Part shown: positions 33,201 to 44,539 of the stretch, in pieces
How the letters are laid out: each line of letters starts with the position of its first letter
Numbering within the stretch: the first letter of the stretch is position 1
DNA from: Apoda limacodes
Taxonomy: Eukaryota > Arthropoda > Insecta > Lepidoptera > Limacodidae
Assembly: GCA_946406115.1 (NCBI GenBank)
Contig: OX291557.1
Coordinates: 8,526,501-8,590,500, forward strand
DNA: 64,000 nt
Direction: 5' to 3'
Made by a program: the position numbers and the translations under genes
The notes under the pieces: model-generated
What the model was told of the DNA's origin: nothing
Databases searched by the model: none
What the model saw: only the letters and a program-made list of their open reading frames with translations

Positions 33201-33774
33201 GTTTGCCCCCTAAAGGATGATATTTTAAAAACGGCGAAACACGTCAATCTTAATTTTCAACTATTAAGTTGAAAAAAGCAATTTTTATGCATTTTAGTTC
33301 AAAATTGACGGATTTTTATCCAACCACTATTTTACCTTTTTCTTATGCTAGACATAGTAGCTTGGACTGCGTGTTCATACTTCATTAAATCAGTCCGTTC
33401 CTTTCGGTCAGAATATTCAGTATTCAGTCGAAAGCACTTAAAGTCGCTAATCATTTAATAAAAACATAAAAATGATTCTGTCATAAAAAACAAACACAAA
33501 ATAGACTAAGCTTTATCTCATAACTGCATTTTACTAATAGCTTACTTAATTTAACACTTATTTGGTTATTTCAGACATAAAATTATAGTAAATTTGGTCT
33601 ATGCTTTCAGCATAATGACACTTTTCAATGAAAACGATGATAAAACAAAGTTAGATGTTGAATTTTTCAGTAGGCTTTCGAGCCGCGATCGTTTTTGCTT
33701 TCACTGTGAAAATAATAATTTGTCGTGAAATATTTTACTTTGAAATTTTATGTTGATTAGATTACTTTATGTTT

Positions 33775-34195
33775 TTACTAGACTTTGTCAGCGGCTCCGC
33801 CCGCCCGAAATTCGGTTATCGGCGTGGAACTCCTTAATTAACTCCAATTAATGAATAAATTAGTTATACTAATGAATTGCTATGCATGCTATAGGTGCAG
33901 CAATAGTTCGTTTAGCTCTGTTATAGTTATTCCCGCAGGAACTTTTGAATTTTTAGGAATAACAACCGGCCAAGTGCGAGTTGGACTCGCGATCTAGTAG
34001 CTTTCTTCCGCGGTTCCCCACGCGCTAAATATACTTTTGCATTTTCCGGGATTGGACGTAGCCTGTGTAAGTCCTTCTCCATCTCTTCAACTATCTCTGT
34101 GTCAAATTTCTGTTGAATGGAATACTCCATTCCGACGTAAAGGAAGGAATAACAAACACACTTTCGCTTTCACACGTTATGTTAGTATGGATTTT
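33775..34195 (+). repeat. R-family copy with an inserted second repeat fragment
   Basis: Starts ACTAGACTTTGTCAGCGGC. At about 33960-34000 it is interrupted by CCGGCCAAGTGCGAGTTGGA, the end of the 37.3-kb repeat family. It then resumes with further R-like blocks. Confidence 0.65.
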
Positions 34196-34267
34196 GGTAA
34201 ACATGTAAAATAAACAAGCTTCAGACATAAGATGACATAAGGCTCCGTTATAAGTATTACACAGAGG

Positions 34268-34361
34268 AGCAAAAATAACTAATCACTTACATAGACGACA
34301 ATATTTCCAAAACAACTTTATAAGAAATCGTCGTTTATGTAAGTGACTAGTTATTTTTGCT
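34268..34361. repeat. Hairpin: 32-bp arms with two mismatches, about 30-base loop
   Basis: Arm one 34268-34299 begins AGCAAAAATAACTAATCACT. Arm two 34330-34361 ends AGTTATTTTTGCT and is its reverse complement except two positions. The 94-nt size and pairing match a pre-miRNA; a short foldback element is the alternative. Confidence 0.9.
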
Positions 34362-35154
34362 TGTCAGTCTATTATGTTACGTTAAATAATCAGTTATTAT
34401 TTATTACCATATTTAAACCAAGTTTTTTAGTTTAATAATAAATAGTTGGCACTGTCCAGAGAACAGTAATCATGTTACCCATTTCTTTTGCAGCTGCGAA
34501 GCAATTTCCGCGCGTCGCGTCGACGTTGGAATTAAAACGAAATTAATTTTTCATTGGAACTTTTTAATCGGATATGAAAGCCTGTTAAAGTTACCGCTTG
34601 TGCAACTTAGAATACAAAACAGCGACTAAGTTATTATAAAAAATGCAATAATATTCTTCACAACTTTTAGTTTTAACTAAGATTATATACATAGGCACGT
34701 GTTTTTAAAAGAAATAATAATAGCACAGGAAATTGGTAAAATTCTGGCTTACGTTGGCGCAGCCGGCATTGCTTTTTGTGATATCCAGAGGGATCCTTGA
34801 AGGGATGAGAATAACCTGATTGATTATTGCAGAATCTTGTAATAACACCCAATCAGTAGGGTTGGGCTCGGCCTCAACCAGCCAAACGGTTGAATTTATA
34901 AAATTCTCATGGCAATTTATGATCGATCTGAGATTCAATATATTAGGTCAGGATTGCTTATCTGATATCTATATTAATTCAAATTAATACAACGCTCTTT
35001 TTCTTCTCTTTTATTGTTCACGAGGACAAAGTTGCGGGAATAAGTTAATAATAGGCTATAAATCTTATGCGGTTTCTATTTTCATGAATTCCATAGCGTT
35101 GGCGTAGGTACATTTGGAGCTAATTATGAGCCACGTGAATTCGGGAGTAAAATG
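34362..35154. other. Intron 1, no feature recognised
   Basis: AT-rich with a slightly GC-richer patch around 34490-34520 (CGCGTCGCGTCGACG). No gene. Confidence 0.35.
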
Positions 35155-35394
35155 GGTGGTCCATCAAGTGTTTGCATGGCTCTAATTTATAGAAGAAAGT
35201 TGTTTTATTAGAAAGAGAATACTCACCACTTTGGAAGTAAGTTTTCAATATTTCCCAATTTTGTTCAAGCGTAAAGCGACCCATTTCTTAAATGTCAAAC
35301 ATTAAACTAATTTTCTATCATAACACGAATTACATAAGTGTTGACGCTGTCGATATAACCGGTAGTTGAAATTGCAAACACTAGATGGACCACC
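35155..35394 (-). mobile_element. Internally deleted DNA transposon with 22-bp TIRs and a helix-turn-helix N-terminus
   Basis: GGTGGTCCATCAAGTGTTTG at 35155 is repeated inverted at 35373-35394 with one mismatch over 22 bp. Between the TIRs the minus strand has an ATG at 35284 followed by MGRFTLEQNWEILKTYFQSG. This resembles the N-terminal helix-turn-helix start of mariner-related transposon proteins. After that the family sequence stops abruptly and unrelated codons run to a stop. That pattern fits an internal deletion derivative of a Tc1/mariner-like element. Confidence 0.6.
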
Positions 35395-36284
35395 TGTTAC
35401 TTCAACAGGTCTGGAGAGGTAAGATCTACTTGCATACATTTTTTTCTATGCCCTAGTCTAGACTGCTTGAAACTTTTTGTAAAAAGCTCCCTGGATTTCT
35501 GTTGAGCAACAATATAAAAGTTGCAGAAAAGTTTAATGCATAAAAGCCTAGTATTCAGTTACTTTGAAGTCTAGATAGTCTAGAACTTTAATTGACTAGA
35601 TTAACATTTCGAGTTGACTTCAGATAGAGGAGATAGATGAATGAGGAAGAACTTTGTAATATAAATCGGAATTCAATTTCAAAAAATAACCATTTTAAGA
35701 AATAATCATTTTATTTTTATTCTGTGTGATAGATCAATTTATTTTTCTTATACCATTTTAAGTTAAAAATATTATAATTTTTTTTTTATTTTATCCCCTT
35801 AAATTTTTATTTACAAACAGAGGGTACAATAAAAAATATTCAATGAATGAATGAATCTATCCGTAGCTTTAACCAAATCTCGTTTAAGCTTACATTAAAA
35901 GTGATAAATTATTCAGCATTAATTAATATAATACCACAATTTCTAATATTAGTACACTTATAATATTCACAAGGCTTTCACAAGTTACTCTAGAAAGGTT
36001 GACATTGTAAACTTTAGGCCTACATACTCACACTACCGTACGTACAGTAGAAACTTCTCGACAGCTTACACACAAGCTTTTGCGTAAGGAATACAAGTAT
36101 TTAAGAATGCTATTTCATATACTTTTCAAAGCCCCCCGTGCATAGGCGTTAAGGCTAAGATATAGGCGAAATACCGTCAAGCAAGTTAAGTGTGTTATAA
36201 ACTGTTAGGTACATAGAAACCAACTTCAAACTGTAATTCAGATCAGACTTTTGGAAATAAGTAATTATTTTTACCTATTTAGTG
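35395..36284. other. Intron 1, no feature recognised
   Basis: AT-rich; a short TGAA run at about 35841-35856. No gene. Confidence 0.35.
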
Positions 36285-36620
36285 CATCTTATTAAAGCCG
36301 GTTGTTTTTTTTTGTTAAAAAAAATTTTTTTTTACTATTTAGTGACGAATTACTTAAATATGAATGATGAATATGAAAAAAGTGTTGTTAAATCATTATA
36401 ACTCTCTTACATGGATGACTTTCAACACAAATGTTAGGATAGCTCAAAAACTACTAATCAAGTCTAGAACAAATTTAAATGGGACCACCTCCAAAGTATG
36501 ACCTACCAAACGAAAAAATAATTTTCAAAATCGATCCATAATTAGCGGCGTTATCGCGTAACAAACATACAAAAACATAATCGTCGAATTGATAACCTCC
36601 TCCTTTTTTGAAGTCGGTTA
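36285..36620 (-). repeat. Interspersed repeat with GAAGTCGGTTAA end
   Basis: Bounded by AAAGCCGGTTGTTTTTTTTT at the left and CCTCCTCCTTTTTTGAAGTC at the right, the block CGTCGAATTGATAACCTCCT being a familiar lepidopteran repeat end. Class not assigned. Confidence 0.5.
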
Positions 36621-37341
36621 AAAATTAAACTGATTCGTTAAAACTATTTGTTATAAAAAATTAATACCAAATAATATCAGTAAGACTAAAATATTCTATA
36701 TAATTATATATTCTATCTATTCTTTATACATTTGTCAAAAAATTGGTTAGTTTATTTTCTCACTCAATCTAAATTGGGGTTGCACGAGAGATTTATTTAT
36801 TTATTTAACAAGGAGATTTATCCCGGAAATTGCGCTGTCAGCGGTTATACTTGTTGTGACTTATTTGTAACACAACACCAAATCCCAAAGCTCAAAGCGT
36901 ATGTTCTTTAAAAGGAATGAATTGATCTTGTGTGACTGAAACCTACATTGGTTCAATTAACAGCGTACTATGACCTTCAATTTCATGTCTTGGCCCGAGG
37001 GCCTGACTGCGTCTGCTATAAAATTATTTTTGTTTTAATAATGTAGCCTTGGGTCTTATGTTTTCTTTGAAGACGAAATGTTTTCAGGAAATCTTAAACG
37101 GAGATCAATTATTTCTATTGATGTATATTTTATGTATCTTTCAAATAATAAATTATTTGGAACAAATATTATTTTAACTACTAAAAAAAAGCATAAATAT
37201 TCAATCTATTTTTATGTTTTTAATTTTATGAAGAACTGTGTTTTAAAAGATTTAAGCATTAGTTATGCACACGTTGCCTAGTAGTTGTGTGTTTAAAACC
37301 TACTTTTGTAACAAAATAATACTAAAATATGGTTTTCTTTT

Positions 37342-37628
37342 TAAGGCTCCGTACCTGAAAGGTAATTAGGAATCCTATTACTAAGGCTTCGCTGTCCGTC
37401 CGTCCGTCTGTCACCAGGCTGTATCTCATGAGCCGTTATAGTTAGGCAGTTGAAATTTTCACAGATGTATTTCTGTTGCCGCTATAACAACAAATACTAA
37501 AAAACAGACAAATATAAATATTTAAGGGGGCTCCCATACAGCATACGTGATTTTTTTTTTTGCTCGTTTTTGTAGATAATGGTACGGAACCCTTCGTGCG
37601 CGAGTCCGACTCGCACCTGGCCAATTTT
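37342..37628 (+). repeat. Interspersed repeat ending CGAGTCCGACTCGCAC-CTGGCC
   Basis: Starts GGCTCCGTACCTGAAAGG, includes GTCCGTCCGTCCGTCTGTC, and ends TACGGAACCCTTCGTGCG followed by the motif in the call. Further copies or fragments: 41332-42000 (+), about 48700-49045 (-), about 25260-25440 (-), 57965-58350 (-), 33960-34000. Confidence 0.75.
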
Positions 37629-37884
37629 TAAATTGCATTTAGCGACTCATTCGCGCTTCGATTTATTAATATTTAATTACCTTGTGTACGGTTTTTGTTT
37701 GTTTACCATATACCGGTATTGACAGAAAAGTCTGTACTCTAATAGTGCATATTAGTGATGACTTTTTAACTAACCATTGTTATTAGGAAAAAGTGAATAG
37801 GAGTGCATACGTTGAGCAGATTCTTGAGTTGCGATTAGGAACACATGCAAAGTATGTTACCTCATCTAAATTTGTGGTGCTCTG

Positions 37885-38400
37885 TCACTCGGAAGTCTAA
37901 CGTAGAATGCCTGGTGTACAAAATCAACTAAACGCTACTAGTAAAGCTACTGGATCTCTGGGCAATGATGCTGCAGATTAAGTGGCAAAAATAAGGAGAC
38001 CCGAACCAATTAAGCCTTTAGCTAACTAAAAATGTGGTTACGATACAGAATCTGACAATTTTACAAAAAACAATGGAGACAATAAAGAGGGTGCTGCTGA
38101 AGGTAAGTGGTCTCATATCCCTGTCGCATAAACTACTGCAACTCAGTAGAAAAAACTTCTGCCATATAACTGTCCTAATAACAAGTCACTGCCAACTAAA
38201 TAAACATATTTTTAACATCAGCAGTCCCCTATGTAGAGGCTGCATGAAAGCCGAGAAGACACCAGCTTACGTGATCTAGCACTGCAGAAGTTTAAGCAAT
38301 CAACGGTCAAATTGTAGCATCTGACATCTTCTGGATATCTGGATAGAGCTGACATGGTATGTAGCGTGTGACAGCGAGGTTTTCAAAGGTTGAGAAAAAA
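37885..38400 (+). pseudogene. Remnant of a LINE ORF2 C-terminus with RNase H domain
   Basis: The + strand reads TGSLGNDAAD then stop then VAK at about 37950, the last catalytic-Asp block of RNase H (G-N-x-A-A-D). Then, in another frame, LSRKNFCHITVLITSHCQLN and SPLCRGCMKAEKTPAYVI (38130-38279) match the zinc-containing tail (C-x2-C with downstream H) of RNase H-bearing LINE ORF2s. Multiple stops and shifts: a dead fragment. It is from a different lineage than the Jockey-type element, which has no RNase H here. Confidence 0.7.
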
Positions 38401-38498
38401 AAATGCGGGAGGGCACATCTCGACGATGTCATTTTAGAAAACAAATTTGTATTGGTATAAATCATTTTCAATATTTTGTTTTTTTTTTATTTCCGTGT

Positions 38499-38538
38499 TT
38501 CAAAAGTGCAAAATTCATAATAATTTTGCACTTTTGAA
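38499..38538. repeat. Perfect hairpin: 17-bp arms, 6-base loop
   Basis: TTCAAAAGTGCAAAATT at 38499-38515 is exactly reversed at 38522-38538; the loop is CATAAT. Confidence 0.92.
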
Positions 38539-39116
38539 CCAACCTGGGTGGTCAAACCACCTAAGAACCTAAAAATATCCGTGTTGGAATTTCTACTTCA
38601 ATAATATTGGATTTGTAACAATGCAGTATGCATTTGACATTTGATAATTTTAATAGATGTCTACTTACGTAATTAATAAAAGTTAAAAACATAAATATAA
38701 AATATGTATTCCCACTAGAAATATGCATTAAGTGTTGATACATCTAATAATTTAAAGAGCGGCAAAATGGTTAGCAGTCACGCCTACAAAATATGTACTT
38801 TAGGGCGTGTGTGACACGTAGACCCTAAAGGGTAAAATGTAAATAATATACCTAAGGATTTTTGATAGATTTAAAAGCATAGCACGTTCGTTTGAAATCT
38901 GTACAAATAATGAAACTGTATAGTCTGTTTTTTTTTTACGAGCTAATCTCTCTGGAACTAACAGTCGAATTCGATAAATGCTTTCTGTATTTGATAGCAC
39001 AATTCTTGGCGAAGGTCATCGGGTATTTAAAAAAAATGAACCTTAGGACGCGAGCAAAAAGGGAAAAAGTCAGAAGACGGAAATTCACAGAACAATGCCT
39101 GCCAGGTCAGCTATAA

Positions 39117-39887
39117 TATACAGGGTGGGAAATCTGAGTGTACTTATTCGATTATTTCTAAACTATACACGGTATAGAAATATTGATTATTGATCCTGAA
39201 AGTGCTTCACGAGCTCTATCCAATGATATCACCAATGGTTTACAAAATAAACTGAATCTATCCAAAAAATTTCATGTTTTCAGCTTCCATACAATTTATA
39301 TACCGCATGAAACATAAATAATTTTAATAATACAGTTTTAACATGTCTCTTTTTTAAACATTAGAAAATGCCATCATAACTAAATTTAAAACACGAATAG
39401 AAGGTATTTTTTTGGTGCCATTCCTTTTAATTTTTTTGAGGCAAAAATTAATTACTTTGGCCAGTTCGAATTATTTGACTACCCTTTTATAATAGCGAAG
39501 TAGAGTGTAAATACGTGGAGTGGAGACAAGTATATCGCCTTTCCATAACAATGATTGATACAGTGCATGATATTTTTTGACGTGACAACGTCTTATAAAT
39601 TGGTTTGCCGGGTGACACTTCAAGAAACTGCGTTACGCTCCGCTCACGTTATGCGCTCACAATGAGAGCGAGTGAGAGGCACGCGCCCGCCTAAGAGCGA
39701 GAGAGACAGACATAAAACTAAATGTATGAAAGCTGAAAACATGACATTTTTGAATAGATACAGTTTATTTCACAAACCATTATTGATAAAATTAGATATA
39801 ACTCGTATAGCTTCCAGAATAGATCATCAGTATTATGATATCGTGTATGGTTTGGAAAAAATCGAGATCACTTTTCCACCCTGTATA
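39117..39887. mobile_element. Foldback DNA element, 771 bp, with long imperfect terminal inverted repeats
   Basis: The ends are TATACAGGGTGG and CCACCCTGTATA. Inverted similarity continues inward for about 180 bp on each side: for example ATGTTTTCAGCTTCCATACA near 39281-39300 mirrors TGTATGAAAGCTGAAAACAT at 39723-39742. The centre (about 39600-39710) is GC-richer, and no transposase frame is present. A non-autonomous DNA transposon with CAGGGTG-type ends. Confidence 0.75.
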
Positions 39888-39904
39888 CTTATATATTAAA
39901 GACT

Positions 39905-40140
39905 TTTTGTTTGTTATTGCTTAGCGTCACAGCGCGGCAACGGAGCAACCAATTGAGTTGATTTTGGTATAGAGATTGTTCGAGGAATGGAGAAGGAAAT
40001 TTTTATCTCGTAAAATTCAAAAGTTGTTACAGTAATAACTATAACCTTATTACACATAGTTAACTGTAGTTTACTTTCTTAAACTTTCTTGGTGCCTACG
40101 CCTATAATCAAATTTAGAGCGGGCAGGGCAGCGGGCAACT
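39905..40140 (-). repeat. Diverged R-family copy, minus orientation
   Basis: Blocks TTATCTCGTAAAATTCAAAAG, AGTAATAACTATAACC and GAGCGGGCAGGGCAGCGGGC correspond to the reversed R-family order. The left part CAGCGCGGCAACGGAGCAAC is shared with 6800-6830 in part. Confidence 0.5.
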
Positions 40141-40381
40141 ATTCTGTTAATAGTACAATATAATAATAAGTGCACACGTACGAATTGCTCGGGCTCCAAA
40201 CTTGGAAACCATTGACTTTACAAAATTTTGTGTAATCAAACCGGAATTCAAATATAAACGACCCTCCGGTGAAGGACTTTGCGGTATTTTGGAGCAACAA
40301 GAGGCCAACAAAATGATATCAGGCGACTGTAAGTATAAGTTAACCAAACTACACAAAAAAATTATTATGGCAAATAACATA

Positions 40382-40590
40382 TAGTTTTACTACGCAAAAA
40401 ATGACGATGTTATGGTTTTACTGTGCAAAAAATATTATGGGATGGTTTTACTTCGCAAAAAATGATTATGGGATGATTTGATTTTGCAAAATTATATTAT
40501 GGACTGATTTAACGACGCAAAAAATGATAATGGGATGGTTTTACTATGGAAACATATTTAATGGGATAGTTTTACTACGCAATAAACAAC
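40382..40590 (+). repeat. Minisatellite, unit about 31 bp, about 6.5 copies
   Basis: The motif TTTTACTACGCAAAAAATGA followed by a variant of TTATGGGATGG repeats at about 40384, 40418, 40447, 40479, 40508, 40539 and 40570 with 10-20% divergence between units. Confidence 0.88.
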
Positions 40591-41331
40591 TTTTAGAAAT
40601 AATTTACTAGCTAACACGTTGTTCGATTTAAATTTTGGCATATTTTCTTTTTTTTATGCTATGATCATCTTATCAACCTATATTGGTCCATTGCTGGTAA
40701 TAGGTATAACGCATCCAGCCACCATTTTAAGGTCGTCGGTTTACCGGGCTGGAAGACTTGCATCTAACCAATACCACTTAAATTAAATAACAAAAAAAAT
40801 ATTTTTGACACTGATTGGGTACTCGGTGTATATCAAACAACCCACACAAATTTCAAGGGAAAGAGGACATATATGTGACATCATGTTTACACAGGTAAGT
40901 GCGTGCTTGTACCTACTTAATTAATACAACACAAACGTGATAATTAACTGGTGGTGGGCGGTTTTCAGTTAATTTCATACGGTTTAAACTAATATCACAG
41001 TGTTACGTATTAAACTTAAAATAAAAAACATCAAATTATTAAAATTGACCAATTAAAATCGTTTTAGTCGTAAGTAGCCTATACCAAAACTGTTTTGGGT
41101 TCTGCGACTTAATGTCAAAAACAATAAAACCCTAATAGTTTCATTATGTCTGTCATCGTTGGACATTACTGACACTGTGGGTTTTTTTCGTGTACTCCAT
41201 TAGGCATAGCGTATGGTTTGGTTATACAGGTCTTTCAATATAGGGTTTCCAAGTACCTTAGAGAATAGGCTTCCAAAGCTGTTAAATTTGTGACGGGAAC
41301 TAACTTTTATTCAATGACGATTTCTGACATT
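40591..41331. other. Intron 1, no feature recognised
   Basis: A block at 40640-40800 (CATCTTATCAACC, GCATCCAGCCACCATTTTAA) may be another old repeat. Nothing coding. Confidence 0.3.
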
Positions 41332-42000
41332 TTTAGGGTTCCGTACCTCGAAAGGAAAAAATATAGTATTACTTATAGGATCACTTTGGTTTCCGTTCGT
41401 CCGTCCTGCCATCTGTTAAGGCCCTTTTTCTCAAGAACGCGTGGAGGTATCAAGCTAAAATTGATATATAATACTGATGTCTACTGATCCTTAGAGCTGT
41501 GAAAAAATCAAATTTCTAAGCCAACGCAATCAAAAGATACAGCCGTTTATGCCGCAAATTTTCGAAACTCGCAACGGAATGAAAACCAGAATCTTGAAAT
41601 TTGGTACGAAGCAACGTCTTATAGCGCAGATAAAAATTGCGGATACCGTAAATTTTTAGTTACATCATATAATAAAAATATTTTTAGTAATTTTACAGTT
41701 ACTACCCCTTTCCTGATGAACGCGCAGTTTATGAAATTGAAATTCATATCAAATACTCAGGTCTATAATACCTTTAAGCTGTAACAAAATCAAACTTCTA
41801 TGTCAACGCAATCAAAAGAAACAGCAATTTAAGCCGCATATTTTCAAAGTCGCAACAACTCACAAGGGAACCAAAACCTAAAGGGTACTTCCAGTCGATA
41901 TAAAGTAAAAATTTCGAAAACCTTAAATTTTTAGTTACATCACATATTTTTTGTACGGAACCCTCGGTGCGTGAGTCCGACTCGCACTTGGCCGGTTTTT
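41332..42000 (+). repeat. Two-part copy of the 37.3-kb repeat family
   Basis: Starts AGGGTTCCGTACCTCGAAAGG, has an internal duplication of the AAATTTTTAGTTACATCA block (about 41649 and 41926), and ends GAGTCCGACTCGCACTTGGC. Confidence 0.75.
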
Positions 42001-42461
42001 TAAAGATACAGTAGCAATTGTGTACGTTTTACTGAAAATAGTCCCTAAATGTCCGGTTACTGGTTTGTTTGAAAATAATAAAGAATATTTTTTATATTAG
42101 TTTTGTTTATACTATCTTTATCTTTTCGTTATAAAAAATGAGACAACGCTATGGAAATATATTTTGTAACTAAACAAAACATTTTAACATTTGAACACAC
42201 TCAGTGGCACAATTTCACATAGATAGCAGCAGTTTCAGCAGTGCTTGAATTTTCAGTGCACTGAACAGACTTTGAGACCAAACTATAAGCTTTTTAGTAG
42301 CTAAAAGTACACCAGTTAGCTTTCCTTTGAATATTTATACCTACGTACGTTATGTTTGATAAGTATTATAAAATAATCCTACTGTCTACTGCAGACCCGG
42401 CTTCAGTAATATTTTTTTTTATGATGGTCTATAGCCTTCATATCCATGCTAGTAACTAAGT

Positions 42462-42575
42462 GATGGGGATTAGTAGCCTAGTGGATGCCGTGCTGGGCTA
42501 GTGGTTTGTGGCGTCTTCTTCGCGTTCCGAAAGGCAGACGTTTGAACCTGACATGCACCAATAAGTCTTTCTCTA
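42462..42575 (+). repeat. tRNA-derived SINE head
   Basis: A-box-like TAGCCTAGTGG and a degenerate B box GTTTGAACCTG, spaced like a tRNA gene but without a foldable cloverleaf. Confidence 0.5.
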
Positions 42576-43559
42576 AATGTATAAAACAGTACATTACTCG
42601 TTCACGCTGCTGGTTTTTCAGTTAAGAAAAGCAATGAAAAGACTGCATAGGCTTGAGAAGAGATCATAAAGATGTATGTATAAAGTCCTCCAATAAGCAC
42701 TGTGCGTCTGGCCCAAAACGCTTCCGCCAAAGGTTAAAGCTCGTCGCACATACCTAGTTATATATATACACCATACACTATACACACTTACCTATAATAT
42801 ATATTAATATGCCAAAATATATTCATACAAAACTGATATATATTTATAGGTGTTAGGTTTATTATAGAAAATATATCGTTATATTCCTTGCTGTAATTTA
42901 TATTAATATATAGTACAGCTTTGTGTATGATGGCCTTTATTAGAATAGGCTGATGACCCAACTATAGGGACGGTTGTAAAATAGAAAACTATTATAAATT
43001 CGATAAGTCTATTTATATTAAGAAGATATAATGTGATCAGTACGAGAAGGTTTTCAAAACAAAATCATTCTCAACCTGCAACCCTCTCCAAGCTTTGAGC
43101 TAAGCAAAACCTTAAAACGAATAAAATAAATTTAGGACACAAAAATAAGATTCTTTTCGAGATAAGCATTCATTCGCGTCGACTTAACGGAATAGTTGCC
43201 GAAATCCGAATTGTAATAATTTGAATTTAGGCTAGACATTTCCATAAGCCGAGGGGCTTACGCTTCGATTCGTACGTATTAAGAGCCGGTGTAGGTGGCG
43301 CGTTATCGGTTAACAGCAATTTATTAGACGAATGCTTGTGGAGCTAGAGCATCTGAAACACTGGCGTTAGATGTCGAAGGCTTTATATGACATTCACTTG
43401 GTCGAGGAGCTGATAACTGGTAACCTGGCATCAGAGGCCAGAGGCATAACATGACGTATGCTTTATGCTAATTTTACTTACGTATATTTCTAAGTGTTTT
43501 GAATATTCAGTTAACTTAAATGTTATACAGAATTTTGTTATTAATATTTTTTTTATAGA

Positions 43560-43800
43560 TAAACTGACGCTGACGCTGCGGAACATTTTAAGCGTATAAA
43601 ATATGCAGCCCTTGGTAACGGCTACATTTATGAAGCTTTTGGAGAGGAGACCATGGGATCTTGGGGACCATCGTTTTTATAAGAAAATAGCCAAGCGATT
43701 GATCTTCACTTCCAAAAATCAAAAGGCTGCTTTATATTTTGGTTAACAAAAACGCTGCCAGTCTGGCCACTTTATTATCGGGCAGAAACATCCAGGGCCT
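43560..43800 (+). pseudogene. Possible retrotransposon-derived coding remnant
   Basis: From about 43600 the + strand reads AALGNGYIYEAFGEETMGSW then GPSFL then stop. This resembles the segment near the C-terminus of some Lepidoptera LINE polyproteins (ETFG-x-WGP motif). A poor continuation with stops follows. Low certainty. Confidence 0.35.
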
Positions 43801-44299
43801 TTTTTAATAAGTGTTATAGTTTAGTTATTTATTTGTTTTAAGTAGTTAAGATTTTAATAAAATTATGCTCATATAAAAAATATGAATTTATAAACTATTT
43901 TTATTCAATATAGAAAACCGAATCCGTCTTCAGGAAATGCGAGGTTATACTCTCTAAAAACCTACCTTAAGATGTTGAAGGTGTATAAAAGCATTGATGC
44001 GAGTAACGAAGTAAAATAAGTGTTTAGTCTTTGCCTAACCCTTCGGAAAATAGTTCGGATGCTTTGCAGGTAAAAAAGTTAAGGTCATCATAAATATAAA
44101 AATGAATGTTGGTATATATCTGTATATGTACATAGTAGGTATATACTTAAATATATATACGTTTACCTATCTATTTGGATATACGTGAGACGTGTAAAAA
44201 CATGGAATTTTTTATACTTTAAGATGATGTAGTATTTAAATATTAAGAGAAGTAGTTTCCTTTAATATTAGATTAATCTTTTAAAAAAATGTAACTAAA

Positions 44300-44408
44300 T
44301 ATTTTCATAGCAAAGATGCAGACAATATATCAACCTCGAGCCAGGATTTGAACCTGCAACAATCCTTACAGTCCGTGTCTTACCAACTGAGCTATTGAGG
44401 CACAATGA
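44300..44408 (-). repeat. tRNA-derived SINE, minus orientation (same family as 17088-17195)
   Basis: On the minus strand: A box TAGCTCAGTTGG, B box GGTTCAAATCC and a tail with GCATCTTTGCTATGAAAA. The D and anticodon arms do not pair properly, so it is not called as tRNA. Confidence 0.65.
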
Positions 44409-44539
44409 AAATTCTAACTACATTTTTGCTCTGAAAATATGCTCATAACGACAAACAACTAACTGCGACTTATACATTCCTAGTACACCAATGTTAGAAA
44501 TACACAAAATCTTCATAGAATTAAGAAATACAATATAAA

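Noticed and set aside
35227..35284. MGRFTLEQNWEILKTYFQS plus a GTGAGT donor as first exon of a nested host gene
   Set aside because: It sits inside a pair of 22-bp terminal inverted repeats and resembles a transposon helix-turn-helix start, so a deleted DNA transposon is the simpler reading.
40202..40384. 60-codon + strand frame next to the minisatellite
   Set aside because: Short, no recognisable domain, and an overlapping frame of similar length exists on the other strand.
44300..44408. Possible functional tRNA gene on the minus strand
   Set aside because: Good A and B boxes but D and anticodon stems do not pair; a related copy at 17.1 kb shares the same SINE tail.
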